The notes under the pieces are model-generated. The model was not told where the DNA came from, made no database searches, and saw only the letters and a list, made by a program, of their open reading frames with translations. This document shows, piece by piece, positions 41,763-50,999 of a stretch of DNA of 64,000 bases. Origin of the DNA: Mesorhizobium sp. CU3 (GTDB lineage: Bacteria > Pseudomonadota > Alphaproteobacteria > Rhizobiales > Rhizobiaceae); the NCBI RefSeq assembly GCF_006442965.1, contig NZ_VFWX01000020.1:62001-126000 (forward strand), given 5' to 3'. The stretch's first letter is position 1. Every line of letters begins with the position of its first letter. A program made the position numbers and the translations under genes.

Positions 41763-43565
41763 ATGGCGGATATCGGTGGCAGTCCAGAGGCGCGCCGGCG
41801 CTCGATCCGGCCGCTGCGCAGCCTTTTCCCCTATGTCACCCGCTACCGCAAGCTGGCGATCGGCGCCATCATCTCGCTGATCGTCGCGGCGGTGACGACG
41901 CTGGCGCTGCCAATGGCCGTGCGGCGCATGATCGATCACGGTTTCCAGGCGTCGGGCTCGATCTTCATCGCCGAGTATTTTGCCGCGCTCGTGGCCATGG
42001 CGGCATTGCTCGCGGCCGCGTCGGCCAGCCGCTATTATTTCGTCATCACGCTGGGCGAGCGGGTGGTCGCCGATATCCGCCGCGACGTCTTTGCCCATGT
42101 CACGACCCTGTCGCCGGCGTTCTTCGACAAGGCGCATTCGGGCGAGATCGTGTCGCGGCTTGCCGCCGACACCACGCAGGTGAAGTCGGCAGTCGGCGCC
42201 ACCGCTTCGGTCGCGCTACGCAATCTCATACTAGGCCTCGGCGCGGTGGCGATGATGATCTTCACCAGCCCGAAGCTTTCCGGCCTGGTCATCGCCGCCA
42301 TTCCGGTGATCGTGCTGCCGCTGGTCGCCTTCGGCCGCTCCGTGCGGCGCAAGTCCCGGCAGGCGCAGGACACGCTTGCCGAAGCCACCGCCTATGCCAG
42401 CGAGCAGATCGGCGCGGTGCGCACGCTGCAGGCCTTCACTAACGAGAGGCTCGTCACGGGCCATTTCACCGCGGCGGTCGACGCCGCCTTCGAGGCGGCG
42501 CGGGCGTCCGTCTTCGCGCGCTCCTTCCTCACCTTCTTCGCCATCTTCATGATCTTCTCCTCGGTGGTGGCGGTGTTGTGGTTCGGCTCGCGCGACGTGC
42601 TTGCCGGCACGCTGTCGGCCGGCACGCTCAGCCAGTTCCTGCTCTATTCGGTGTTCGCCGCCGGCGCGCTCGGCGCGCTGTCGGAGGTGTGGAGCGAGCT
42701 GTCGCAGGCGGCGGGTGCCGCCGAGCGGCTGACCGAGATCCTGGCCGAGCAGCCGACCATCCAGGCGCCGGTCGATCCGCAGCCGCTGCCGGCCACCGCC
42801 AAGGGTGCCATCAGCTTTGACGACGTCTCCTTCTCCTATCCGGCGCGACCGGACCGCGCCGCCGTGCACGGCCTCTCCTTCCAGGTGAAGCCCGGCGAGA
42901 CGGTGGCGATCGTCGGGCCCTCGGGCGCCGGCAAGAGCACCGTCTTTTCGCTCATCCTGCGCTTCTACGATCCGGAGACCGGACGCATCGTCATCGACGG
43001 CGTCGATCTGCGCGAAGCCGATCCGGCGGCGATCCGCGCGCGCATCGCCATCGTGCCGCAGGACGTCACCATCTTCGCGGCGAGCGCTGCCGACAATATC
43101 GGCTTCGGCCGTCCCGGCGCCAGCGAGGTCGAGATCGAGGCAGCCGCCAAGGCAGCGCTCGCCGACGAGTTCATCCTGAAGCTCGACAAGGGCTATGACA
43201 GCCAGGTCGGCGAGCGCGGCGTGACGCTCTCCGGCGGCCAGCGCCAGCGCATCGCGATCGCCCGCGCCATCCTGCGCGACGCGCCGGTCCTGCTGCTCGA
43301 CGAGGCGACCTCGGCGCTCGACGCCGAAAGCGAGACGCTGGTGCAGACGGCGCTCGAGCGGCTGATGCGCGGCCGCACCACCATCGTGATCGCGCATCGG
43401 CTGGCGACGGTGCTCAAGGCCGACCGGATCCTGGTCATGGATGGCGGTCGCATCGTCGAGGAAGGCACACATCAGAGCCTGGTCGCCAAAGGCGGCACCT
43501 ATGCGCGGCTCGCCAAGCTGCAATTCGAGACCGGCGCCAGCGCCTTCCGCGGCGCGGCGGAGTAA
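41763..43565 (+). CDS. ABC exporter, fused permease and ATPase (MsbA/LapB-like)
   Basis: 600-residue half-transporter that would work as a homodimer. Six transmembrane helices occupy about residues 25-310 (YRKLAIGAIISLIVAAVTTL and following). The ATPase carries Walker A IVGPSGAGKSTVFS, signature LSGGQRQRIAIARAILRDAP, Walker B VLLLDEATSALDAES and H-loop VIAHRLATV. Relatives export lipids or drugs; substrate cannot be told. Such a gene next to rpmE is common in rhizobia. ATG start follows GGAAACGCTC. Confidence 0.9.
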   Translation: MADIGGSPEARRRSIRPLRSLFPYVTRYRKLAIGAIISLIVAAVTTLALPMAVRRMIDHGFQASGSIFIAEYFAALVAMAALLAAASASRYYFVITLGERVVADIRRDVFAHVTTLSPAFFDKAHSGEIVSRLAADTTQVKSAVGATASVALRNLILGLGAVAMMIFTSPKLSGLVIAAIPVIVLPLVAFGRSVRRKSRQAQDTLAEATAYASEQIGAVRTLQAFTNERLVTGHFTAAVDAAFEAARASVFARSFLTFFAIFMIFSSVVAVLWFGSRDVLAGTLSAGTLSQFLLYSVFAAGALGALSEVWSELSQAAGAAERLTEILAEQPTIQAPVDPQPLPATAKGAISFDDVSFSYPARPDRAAVHGLSFQVKPGETVAIVGPSGAGKSTVFSLILRFYDPETGRIVIDGVDLREADPAAIRARIAIVPQDVTIFAASAADNIGFGRPGASEVEIEAAAKAALADEFILKLDKGYDSQVGERGVTLSGGQRQRIAIARAILRDAPVLLLDEATSALDAESETLVQTALERLMRGRTTIVIAHRLATVLKADRILVMDGGRIVEEGTHQSLVAKGGTYARLAKLQFETGASAFRGAAE

Positions 43566-43578
43566 TGTCACCCTTCCG

Positions 43579-45066
43579 TCAGCTCGCCCCGTATCGCCTT
43601 TTTAGATGCTCGGTGAAATAGGCGGCGTTGAGCTTTTCGCCGGTGGCGCGTTCGAGCAGGTCCGGCGTCGACCAGCGCGAGCCCTGCGACCAGATCCTTT
43701 GGAGCCGCCAGTCGTTGATGGCGCTGAAATCGCCCTTGGCGAGATCCGCGTCCGCTGACGCATGCTCCCTGGTCAAGGCCGCCCATTGCTGCGCCGCCAT
43801 CATGGCGCCCAGCGTGTAGGACGGGAAATAGCCGAAAGCCGCACCCGGCCAGTGCACGTCCTGCATCGGCCCGTCGGCCGGGTTGTCGATGGTCGAGAGC
43901 CCCAGATAGTCGCGCATCTTGGCGTCCCAGGCCTCGGGCAGGTCGGCGGCTTCCAACCGGCCGGCGACAAGCTCCTGCTCGAGCTCGTAGCGCAGGATGA
44001 CATGCAGCGGGTAGGTGACCTCGTCGGCGTCGACGCGGATCAGGCCGCGTTGCACGTAATGGACATGCGGCAGGATATCGTCGAGCGACCAGGCCTCGCC
44101 GAGATGTTTTTCGACCACCGGCAGCGCCCAGCGCCAGAAGGCGGGATTGCGGCCGACCTGTTTTTCGACGAACAGGCTCTGGCTTTCGTGAACGGCCATG
44201 CCGCGCGCCTTGCCGAGCGGCCAGTGCGACCAGGCCTTCGGCAGGTTCTGCTCGTAGAGCGCGTGGCCGGTCTCGTGCAGCACGCCCATCAGCGCCGACA
44301 AGAAGTCGGAGGTCTTGTAGCGGGTGGTGATGCGCACGTCGGTCGGCACCCCGCCGCAGAAGGGATGGTGCGAGACCGACAGCGAGCCATGCGTCAGGTC
44401 GAAGCCGACCGCGGCCATCATGGCAAGGCCAAGCTCGCGTTGCCTGTCGATGGCATAGCTGCCCGACAGCGGCTTCAGCGGGTGCCTGGCCAGCCTGGCG
44501 TCCTGCACGGCCAGCGCGCGCGGCAGGAAATCCTTGAGGAAGGCCTTCAACTCGGCAAACACCGGCGTGATGTCGGCGGCGCGATTGCCGGGATCATATT
44601 GCTCCATCAAGGCGTCGTAAGGGTCGAGGCGAAGCGCTTCGGCGCGAAGTGCCGCTTCCTCGCGTACAAGTGCCACGACGCCTTCCAGCGCCGGCAGGAA
44701 GCCCGCCCAGTCGTTCCTGGCGCGCAAGCTGCGCCAAAGCTGTTCGGAGCGCATGCGCGCCACCGTCTGGCGCTCGACGAAATCGGCCGGCAGGCAGGTG
44801 AGGTTGGTGTATTGGCGGCGCAGCTCCCGAACCGCCGCCTGCTGCTCCTCGCTCAAAGGCTCGGCTTCCGCCGCGGAGAGCCAATCGCCGATTTCGGGAC
44901 CGGTCGCCTGGCGGTGCAGCATGCCGGCCAGCGCCGACATCGCTTCGGCGCGCTTCTCGCCACCGCCGACCGCCATATGTGTCGCTTCGTCGGCGCCTAG
45001 GATGGCCAGCGCATGCTCCAGCGCTTCCAGCTTGCGGCCGAGTTCGTCGAGTTTCTGGAAGGACAT
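43579..45066 (-). CDS. M32 family metallocarboxypeptidase
   Basis: 495-residue zinc carboxypeptidase of the M32 (Taq carboxypeptidase) family, which removes C-terminal amino acids from peptides in the cytoplasm. All six M32 hallmark motifs are present: HHPF, DVRIT, the zinc motif HETGH in GVLHETGHALYEQ, HESQS, IRVDAD and GPMQDVHWPGAAFGYFPSY. Length is usual for the family. It is convergent with the ABC exporter, 13 bases apart, and divergent from the DUF1304 gene. Confidence 0.95.
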   Translation of the reverse strand: MSFQKLDELGRKLEALEHALAILGADEATHMAVGGGEKRAEAMSALAGMLHRQATGPEIGDWLSAAEAEPLSEEQQAAVRELRRQYTNLTCLPADFVERQTVARMRSEQLWRSLRARNDWAGFLPALEGVVALVREEAALRAEALRLDPYDALMEQYDPGNRAADITPVFAELKAFLKDFLPRALAVQDARLARHPLKPLSGSYAIDRQRELGLAMMAAVGFDLTHGSLSVSHHPFCGGVPTDVRITTRYKTSDFLSALMGVLHETGHALYEQNLPKAWSHWPLGKARGMAVHESQSLFVEKQVGRNPAFWRWALPVVEKHLGEAWSLDDILPHVHYVQRGLIRVDADEVTYPLHVILRYELEQELVAGRLEAADLPEAWDAKMRDYLGLSTIDNPADGPMQDVHWPGAAFGYFPSYTLGAMMAAQQWAALTREHASADADLAKGDFSAINDWRLQRIWSQGSRWSTPDLLERATGEKLNAAYFTEHLKRRYGAS

Positions 45067-45214
45067 GAGTTTACCGAGCCTGCGATTTGGGTGGCGCGAA
45101 AAGATACCATGCGGCCGGGCTTGGCAACCCCGATCGGCCGAGCCTGTCTTGAGCGGTCTTGCTTATAGGGGGCGCTGCGTGATCAATGCCGGAACCGAGC
45201 AAACGGAGGGGACC

Positions 45215-45568
45215 ATGATCGGCAACATACTCACTGGGCTGGTGGCGTTGATCCACTGCTATATCGTCTATCTTGAGATGGTGCTGTGGGACACGCCGCG
45301 CGGCCACAAGGCGTTCGGGTTGAAGCCCGAATTCGCCACCGCTTCGAAGGTGCTCGCCGCCAACCAGGGGCTCTATAACGGCTTTCTCGCCGCCGGCCTG
45401 ATCTGGGGGCTCTATCTCGGCGCCGCCGGGTTCCCGATCAAGATGTTCTTCCTCCTCTGCGTTGCCATAGCCGGCCTCTACGGCGCGGCGACCGTCAGCC
45501 GCAAGATCCTGTTCATCCAGACGGTGCCGGCGGTGCTCGCCATCGTCGCGCTCTGGCTGGGCTGGTGA
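45215..45568 (+). CDS. DUF1304-type membrane protein
   Basis: 117 residues, four helices: ILTGLVALIHCYIVYLEMVLW, GLYNGFLAAGLIWGLYLGAA, IKMFFLLCVAIAGLYGAATV and IQTVPAVLAIVALWLGW. The motifs YLEMVLWDTP, NQGLYNGFLA and QTVPA are typical of DUF1304. No function is known. GGAGGGG before the ATG at 45215 fixes the start; the longer open frame upstream is the antisense shadow of the carboxypeptidase gene. Confidence 0.8.
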   Translation: MIGNILTGLVALIHCYIVYLEMVLWDTPRGHKAFGLKPEFATASKVLAANQGLYNGFLAAGLIWGLYLGAAGFPIKMFFLLCVAIAGLYGAATVSRKILFIQTVPAVLAIVALWLGW

Positions 45569-45632
45569 CAAAAAAGACGCCCAGGGCGCAGAAGTCCCGT
45601 GGGCGCCAGTCGGTCCCTTCCTCGAAGATCGA

Positions 45633-45665
45633 GGCAACTCCGGAAAACTTCCGTCCGGAGTTGCC
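45633..45665. repeat. Perfect 11-bp inverted repeat
   Basis: GGCAACTCCGG, loop AAAACTTCCGT, CCGGAGTTGCC. It lies between converging genes. It lacks a T tract and shares TCCGGACGGAAGTTTTCC-like content with the repeat at 652, so it may be a repeat relative that also blocks transcription. Confidence 0.5.
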
Positions 45666-45679
45666 CCAAGACAAAGCGG

Positions 45680-46105
45680 TCAGCCGTTCGGATAGTTTCC
45701 GCCGTCGGCGCCGTCGCCCATCATGAAGCCGCTGCCGGTGTCGTTCATCAGCCGCTGGTCGACATTGTCGAGACGGCGCAGCAGGTCATGATATTGCGCC
45801 GACGGAATTCGGCCATGATCCGAAGCGGCGACCTTCTCGGCGGCCTGGCTGATTTGCGTGGTGCTGGCGTGCAACTGCTGCGCTTCCGCGGCCGAAATGG
45901 TGTTGGCTTCGCGGGCGTCCGTGATGCCTTGATTGACGCCCTGGACCTGCTCGATCAGGCCGGTCACGCGCGGTCCGGTGAAATCGGTTGGAGCGCTGGC
46001 GTCGAGCACGCCCTTGTGGTGCCCGGCGGCATAGGCGCCGGCGAGCGGAGCGGCGATCAGAACCGCAGCGAGCGTTGCAGTCTTGAGTGATGTTGAAGCG
46101 CGCAT
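45680..46105 (-). CDS. Secreted protein of unknown function
   Basis: 141 residues. The signal peptide MRASTSLKTATLAAVLIAAP to AYAA is clear. The mature part is helical and polar (QVQGVNQGITDAREANTISA followed by AEAQQLHASTTQISQAAEKV) and resembles small periplasmic proteins with a repeated QGI-TDAREANTIS helix pair, found in rhizobia without assigned function. The C-terminal MMGDGADGGNYPNG is glycine-rich. The ATG at 46105 starts the signal peptide; upstream in-frame sequence has no hydrophobic segment. Confidence 0.7.
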   Translation of the reverse strand: MRASTSLKTATLAAVLIAAPLAGAYAAGHHKGVLDASAPTDFTGPRVTGLIEQVQGVNQGITDAREANTISAAEAQQLHASTTQISQAAEKVAASDHGRIPSAQYHDLLRRLDNVDQRLMNDTGSGFMMGDGADGGNYPNG

Positions 46106-46356
46106 GGCGGCGCATCCTCCTGCTGGGAAGGAAGCGGTCGCGCCGCTTGACCTTCCGACCTTTCTGGGCCGTCCGGTTCCGTCGCGTCGCGATGGGAGGC
46201 ACCGCCGGCGGTCCCCGGCCCTGTGGTGCAAACTAGGATGGTGATTTCGTGATGTGTAATTAAAAAAAGATAATCTTTTCAGGCCTTGCCGCCGGCACTT
46301 GCCGCTCTAAGTATTCAGCCGACAAACAACTTCCCGTGACTTTGCGTGATGATGGA

Positions 46357-47385
46357 TCACCGTTCGGTGAGCTTCAGTTCAATGCGACGGTTCTTGCTGC
46401 GCGCCTCATCGGTGTCGGCCGGATCCAGCGGCTGGAACTCGCCGAAGCCGGCGGCGACAAGGCGGTTGGCCGGCACGCCGTTCTCGATCAGGAACTTCAC
46501 CACGGAGGTCGAGCGCGCGGTCGACAATTCCCAATTGTCGCGGTAGCGGCCGGTGCCGGAGAGCGGCTTGTTGTCGGTGTGGCCGTCGACGCGTAGCACC
46601 CAATTGATCTCCGGCGGGATTTCCTTCTGCAATTCGATGATGGCGTCGGCGAGTTTCTTCATCTCGACCTTGCCGGCGTCGTTGATCTCCTCGGAGCCGG
46701 TCGGGAACAGCACTTCCGACTGGAAGACGAAGCGATCGCCGACGATGCGGATATTCTCGCGGTCGGCAAGGATCTCGCGCAGGCGGCCGAAGAAGTCGGA
46801 GCGGTAGCGGTTGAGCTCCTGCACGCGCTGCGCCAGCGCCACGTTGAGCCGCCGTCCGAGATCGGCGATCTTGGTGTTGGAGTCGCGGTCGCGCTGCTCT
46901 GAGACGTTGAGCGCGTCCTCAAGCGCGCCGATCTGCTTGCGCAACGCGGCGATCTGCTGGTTGAGGATCTCGACCTGGCTCAGCGCTTGCTGGCTGATCT
47001 GGCGCTGGTTGCTGAGCTCGCCCGACAATTCGTTGGCGCGCTGGTTGGCTGCGTCGCCGGCGCCGGCGCCTTGCGCCAGCAACTGCTCGAGCCGGCTCTT
47101 CTCGGCTTCCGCGGCCGACAGCGAAGCCTGCAGATTGGCGAGCGAATCCTCCTTGTCCTGGCTGTTCGAGCGCTCGAGCGCCAGCAACTGCGTCAGCTCG
47201 TTGATCTGCGAGTTGAGGCGGTTCAGCACCGTGTCCTTGCCGGAGATCTCGCGGCTGAGCAGGAACTGCGCCAGCACGAAGACGGTGAGCAGGAACATGA
47301 TCGCCAGAAGCAGCGTCGACAGCGCGTCGACGAAGCCCGGCCAATAGTCGATGCGCCGATCGGCGCGCCGCCGTGCCAGCGCCAC
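46357..47385 (-). CDS. MotB/OmpA-like peptidoglycan-binding protein of a motor-type pair
   Basis: 342 residues. One transmembrane helix near the N-terminus carries an aspartate at its start (YWPGFVDALSTLLLAIMF), as in MotB proton channels. A long coiled coil (about 50-200) follows, and the C-terminal OmpA-type peptidoglycan domain has LRVDGHTDNKPLSGTGRYRD and NRRIELKLTER. It pairs with a MotA/ExbB-like gene one base upstream. No flagellar genes are nearby. The layout suggests a proton-driven, cell-wall-anchored machine of unknown task. Confidence 0.82.
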   Translation of the reverse strand: MALARRRADRRIDYWPGFVDALSTLLLAIMFLLTVFVLAQFLLSREISGKDTVLNRLNSQINELTQLLALERSNSQDKEDSLANLQASLSAAEAEKSRLEQLLAQGAGAGDAANQRANELSGELSNQRQISQQALSQVEILNQQIAALRKQIGALEDALNVSEQRDRDSNTKIADLGRRLNVALAQRVQELNRYRSDFFGRLREILADRENIRIVGDRFVFQSEVLFPTGSEEINDAGKVEMKKLADAIIELQKEIPPEINWVLRVDGHTDNKPLSGTGRYRDNWELSTARSTSVVKFLIENGVPANRLVAAGFGEFQPLDPADTDEARSKNRRIELKLTER

Positions 47386-47386
47386 C

Positions 47387-48406
47387 TCAGTGGACCCCTT
47401 GCTTCTTCAAGGCGTCGGCGATCTTTTCCAGCGTGTTGCGCATCGCCTTCTGTTCGTCGGACTGGGCTTCCACCCAGTCGCGCATGATCTGCTGCTCGGA
47501 GCGCATGTTCTTGACCAGGCCGGAGATGCCGTCGGCAAGATTGGCCATGGCGGTGGCAACGCGCGGATTGGAGCCGCTGCCGTTCTCCTGCAGGCTGCGC
47601 AGCCGCTCCGACAAGAGCCGGATATCCTCGGAGGACTCGGCCTTGGTGGTTTCGGAGACGACTATGTCGGACGAAAGGTCGGTGACCGAGGACAGCCAGT
47701 TTTCCAGCTCGGTGTAGAAGCGCGTCTGGGCGCGGCCTGCCTGCAGGTCGAGGAAGCCGAGCACCAGCGAGCCGGACAGACCGAACAGCGAGGACGAAAA
47801 CGCGGTGCCCATGCCGGCAAGCGGCGCCGACAGGCCCTGCTTCAGCGCATCGAGCACGGCGGCCGCGTCGCCTGTGCCAGGATCCAGCGCCTCGATCGTC
47901 TCGCGGATCGAGGCGATGGTGTTCAACAGGCCCCAGAAGGTGCCGAGCAGGCCGAGGAACACCAGCAGACCGACCAGGTAGCGCGAGGTGTCGCGGCTTT
48001 CGTCGAGGCGGGTGGCGATGGAATCGAGCATCGTGCGCATCGAGGAAGTCGAGAAGGCCGTCGCCGACGAGCGGCCGATCATCGCCTTCATCGGCGCCAG
48101 AAGCACCGGCTCGGTGGTCTCGGAACCGGCGCGGAAGGAATTCACCCAGCGCACCTCGCGGAACAGCCGGCCGACCTGCGCGAAAGCCAGCAGGATGCCG
48201 ATCGCCAGCACGCCGATGATCAGTCCGTTGAGGCCGGGATTGCTGGAGAAGGCGGTGGAGATCTGACGGGTGAGGATGGCGGCGATGAAGCCGACGATGA
48301 TCAGGAAGATCACCATGGTGAGCAGGAAAACCTGCGGGCTCGACAGCTTGTGCGGATCATAGACCAGGACGTCCGACCGCCTGCCGAAGGATCTGAGAAA
48401 AGCCAT
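47387..48406 (-). CDS. MotA/TolQ/ExbB-like membrane protein of a motor-type pair
   Basis: 339 residues. Helices at about 29-48 and 62-80, then a large cytoplasmic loop, then GLLVFLGLLGTFWGLLNTIA and GMGTAFSSSLFGLSGSLVLGF, which are the two MotA/ExbB core helices. A cytoplasmic, partly coiled-coil tail follows (LADGISGLVKNMRSEQQIMR). It should form the pentameric stator around a dimer of the downstream MotB-like protein. Stop and next start are one base apart, so expression is coupled. True flagellar MotA is shorter and differs in its charged loop. Confidence 0.82.
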   Translation of the reverse strand: MAFLRSFGRRSDVLVYDPHKLSSPQVFLLTMVIFLIIVGFIAAILTRQISTAFSSNPGLNGLIIGVLAIGILLAFAQVGRLFREVRWVNSFRAGSETTEPVLLAPMKAMIGRSSATAFSTSSMRTMLDSIATRLDESRDTSRYLVGLLVFLGLLGTFWGLLNTIASIRETIEALDPGTGDAAAVLDALKQGLSAPLAGMGTAFSSSLFGLSGSLVLGFLDLQAGRAQTRFYTELENWLSSVTDLSSDIVVSETTKAESSEDIRLLSERLRSLQENGSGSNPRVATAMANLADGISGLVKNMRSEQQIMRDWVEAQSDEQKAMRNTLEKIADALKKQGVH

Positions 48407-48518
48407 CCGTGCCCCGTTTCCGATGCCACCGCCGCAGAATTGTCGCGACTCTAAACGGAATTGTGACCAAATTGAATGGCGCTTGGCAATATCGCCGGCG
48501 CGTTCTTGTTTGGCGTTC

Positions 48519-49211
48519 TCAGAACCGGTTGATGACCAGGCAGTCGACCATGGCGGCGAGATGCAGGCCGGCGCCGGTGACGACGAAGCCGTGCCAGACG
48601 GCGTTGTGGAAGCGCAGGCCTTTCCAGGCGAAGAAGATGACGCCGCAGGAATAGACGATGCCGCCGGCGATCAAAAGGGCGATGGACGCCGTCGGCAGCG
48701 TCTCGACCAGCGGGCCGGCAAGCACCACGCCGCTCCAGCCGATGGCGAGGTAGAAGACGATCGCCAGCCTATCGTAGCGGCCGGGCAGGAACATCTTGAT
48801 GGCGATGCCCATAGCCGCCGCGCTCCAGACGACGACGATCATCGGCACGGCGAGCGCCGTGCTCCGAAGCTGGGCGAGGAAGGGCGTGTAGGTGGCGGCG
48901 ATCAAAAGATAGATCGCGGCGTGATCGAAGCGGCGCAGGATCCACTTCGCCGGCCAGGATATCGGCCACAGATTATAGGCCAGCGACACCGAAAGCACGG
49001 TGAGGAGCGACACGACATAGAAGACGGCGGCGACATATTCGCCGGGACCGGAATGGAAAGCCGCCAGCGCCAGGAAGGCCGAGCCGGCGGCGATGGCGAG
49101 CACGATGCCGACAGCGTGCACGATGCCGTCGGCGATCATCTCGGCGCGCGAATAGTGCCAGCGCCCCATGAAGGGGATCTCGATCTGGGTATCCGGCCGC
49201 GCGCTGTTCAT
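48519..49211 (-). CDS. Hemolysin III / PAQR-family membrane protein
   Basis: 230 residues with seven helices. Metal-site histidines are visible in MIADGIVHAVGI, RFDHAAIYLLIAATYTP and FHNAVWHGFVVTGAGLHL. The family includes bacterial hemolysin III and eukaryotic adiponectin receptors with ceramidase-like activity; the bacterial role is unclear, linked to membrane lipid balance. The ATG at 49211 gives the family-like N-terminus; the open frame to 49262 is not coding. Confidence 0.87.
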   Translation of the reverse strand: MNSARPDTQIEIPFMGRWHYSRAEMIADGIVHAVGIVLAIAAGSAFLALAAFHSGPGEYVAAVFYVVSLLTVLSVSLAYNLWPISWPAKWILRRFDHAAIYLLIAATYTPFLAQLRSTALAVPMIVVVWSAAAMGIAIKMFLPGRYDRLAIVFYLAIGWSGVVLAGPLVETLPTASIALLIAGGIVYSCGVIFFAWKGLRFHNAVWHGFVVTGAGLHLAAMVDCLVINRF

Positions 49212-49389
49212 CACATGATCCTGCACACCCCTAATCTGGGCGGTCGCGGACCAGTATTTCAAGCTTCGGTTGCGGTTTTGCGACTACCCCGCCGCGCGTC
49301 CTTTCGACGCTGCAGCGCTTCAATGTGCGCACGATCCTTTCCTGGAATCGATTCCGACTTTTGGACTAAGGACGTCAGCGCAACTTGGC

Positions 49390-50190
49390 TCAACGAGAAG
49401 CAAGCGGCTTCTTGACCGTCTTGAGCAATGCGCGCTGGATGAGCTCGTTGCCGGCGACGACATCGCCGCTGTCCAGCATGTCCTGGCCGCCATCCATGTC
49501 GGAGACGAAGCCGCCGGCTTCGCGAACCAGAAGGATGCCGGCGGCGATATCCCAGGCCGACAGGCCGGTCTCCCAGAAACCGTCCATGCGGCCGGCGGCG
49601 ACATAGGCGAGGTCGAGTGCCACGGAACCGAGGCGGCGCACGCCGGAGACCTCTGCCATGACGTTGCGCAGCTCGATCAGGAAATTGCCATGCTGGCCGC
49701 GGCCGAGATGCGGCACGCCGCAACCGATCACGGTATCTACCAGCTTGGAGCGGCCGGCGACGCGCAGCCGGCGGTCGTTCATGAAGGCGCCGCCGCCGCG
49801 TTCGGCCGTGTAGAGCTCATCCATCGCCGGGTTGTAGATGACCGCGGCGACGACCTGGCCCTGGCGCTCCAGCGCGATCGACACCGAAAAGATCGGGATG
49901 CCGTGCAGGAAGTTGGTGGTGCCGTCGAGCGGATCGACGAGCCAGCGGTGCTGGCTGTCCTCGCCCTCGACCGCGCCGCGCTCCTCCATCAGGAAGGAAT
50001 AGCCCGGCCGCGCCTTCGACAATTCGGCGAAGACGATCTCCTCCGCCTTGCGGTCGGCCTGGCTTACATAGTCGCCCGGGCCTTTCATCGAGACCTGCAG
50101 GTTCTGCACCTCGCCGAAATCGCGCGACAGCGAGCGGCCGGCCTTCATGGCGGCCTGGACCATGACGTTGAGGAGAGCGGAACGCGCCAT
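49390..50190 (-). CDS. suhB: Inositol monophosphatase family protein SuhB
   Basis: 266 residues. The metal-dependent phosphatase motif is complete: the first aspartate region MEERGA, then WLVDPLDGTTNFLHGIPIF, and the late WDIAAGILLVREAGG. SuhB dephosphorylates inositol-1-phosphate and, in Escherichia coli, joins rRNA antitermination complexes. It lies 109 bases upstream of efp start on the same strand order (efp is further upstream), separated from efp by a palindromic repeat. Confidence 0.92.
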   Translation of the reverse strand: MARSALLNVMVQAAMKAGRSLSRDFGEVQNLQVSMKGPGDYVSQADRKAEEIVFAELSKARPGYSFLMEERGAVEGEDSQHRWLVDPLDGTTNFLHGIPIFSVSIALERQGQVVAAVIYNPAMDELYTAERGGGAFMNDRRLRVAGRSKLVDTVIGCGVPHLGRGQHGNFLIELRNVMAEVSGVRRLGSVALDLAYVAAGRMDGFWETGLSAWDIAAGILLVREAGGFVSDMDGGQDMLDSGDVVAGNELIQRALLKTVKKPLASR

Positions 50191-50235
50191 TTTTTCTTCC
50201 TGGCTTTGTCTTGCTACTGCCGGCTATCTTTTTTG

Positions 50236-50300
50236 AAGCATGATCTTATCCGAAAAGTCTGCAACTTTTTGCTGCGCTGACCTTGTTCGGGATCATGCTT
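50236..50300. repeat. Dispersed AGCATGATC palindromic repeat
   Basis: AAGCATGATC (50236-50245) and GATCATGCTT (50291-50300) enclose TATCCGAAAAGTCTGCAAC and GCTGCGCTGACC; the GCTGACCTT core is shared with the copy at 3516. Its right end overlaps the TAA stop codon of efp (50300-50302) on the minus strand. Confidence 0.75.
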
Positions 50301-50866
50301 TAGTCCGCGCGGCGCATATAGGTGATTTCGTTGGTGTCGACGATGATGCGCTCGCCGGCCGAGATGAAGGGGGGCACCAGCACGCGGATGCCGTTCTCCA
50401 GCACCGCCGGCTTATAAGAGGAGGCTGCCGTCTGGCCACGCACCACCGGATCGGCCTCGGTGACGGTCAGCGTCACCTGGTCGGGCAGCGAGATGCCGAT
50501 CGGCCGCTCCTCATAGAGCTGCACCGTCACCATCATGCCATCCTGCAGGAAGGCGGCGCGCTCGCCGACGAAGTCCTTGGCGAGCTCGAGCTGCTCGTAG
50601 CTTTCGGTGTCCATGAACACCAGCGCGTCGCCCTGCTCGTAAAGGAAGGAGAAATCCTTGAGGTCGAGCCTTATCTGCTCGACGGTTTCGGCCGAACGGA
50701 AGCGTTCGTTGAGCTTGGTGCCGTTGATCAGGTTCTTCAATTCGACCTGATTGTAGGCGCCGCCCTTGCCGGGCTTGACGGTGTTGGTCTTGACCGCCAC
50801 CCACAGGCCGCCATCGTGCTCGATGACATAGCCGGGACGGATTTCGTTGCCACTGATCTTGGCCAT
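50300..50866 (-). CDS. efp: Elongation factor P
   Basis: 188 residues, full length. EF-P enters ribosomes stalled at polyproline stretches and promotes peptide bond formation. The modification-site loop is TVKPGKGGAY with lysine K34 at the tip; lysine here is the type modified by EpmA/EpmB-like beta-lysylation where those enzymes exist (none in the window). The ATG at 50866 begins the conserved MAKISGNEIRPGYVIEHDGG. The tail of the reading frame ends in the repeat at 50236. Confidence 0.96.
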   Translation of the reverse strand: MAKISGNEIRPGYVIEHDGGLWVAVKTNTVKPGKGGAYNQVELKNLINGTKLNERFRSAETVEQIRLDLKDFSFLYEQGDALVFMDTESYEQLELAKDFVGERAAFLQDGMMVTVQLYEERPIGISLPDQVTLTVTEADPVVRGQTAASSYKPAVLENGIRVLVPPFISAGERIIVDTNEITYMRRAD

Positions 50867-50999
50867 GATGAACCGATCCGAATGAGATTTTTCTGGCGCT
50901 GACCGCGCATCGGCGCCTCCAAGACCACAAATCGCACTTTGTAGCAAGGGTGGGAGGCAAGGGAGCGGGCGGGATGATCGGCTTGGTGTGCCGGACGCG

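Noticed and set aside
46357..48406. Zorya-type anti-phage system (ZorA/ZorB)
   Set aside because: The two proteins resemble MotA/MotB as ZorAB do, but no ZorC, ZorD or ZorE nuclease or helicase gene is adjacent; neighbours are housekeeping genes.
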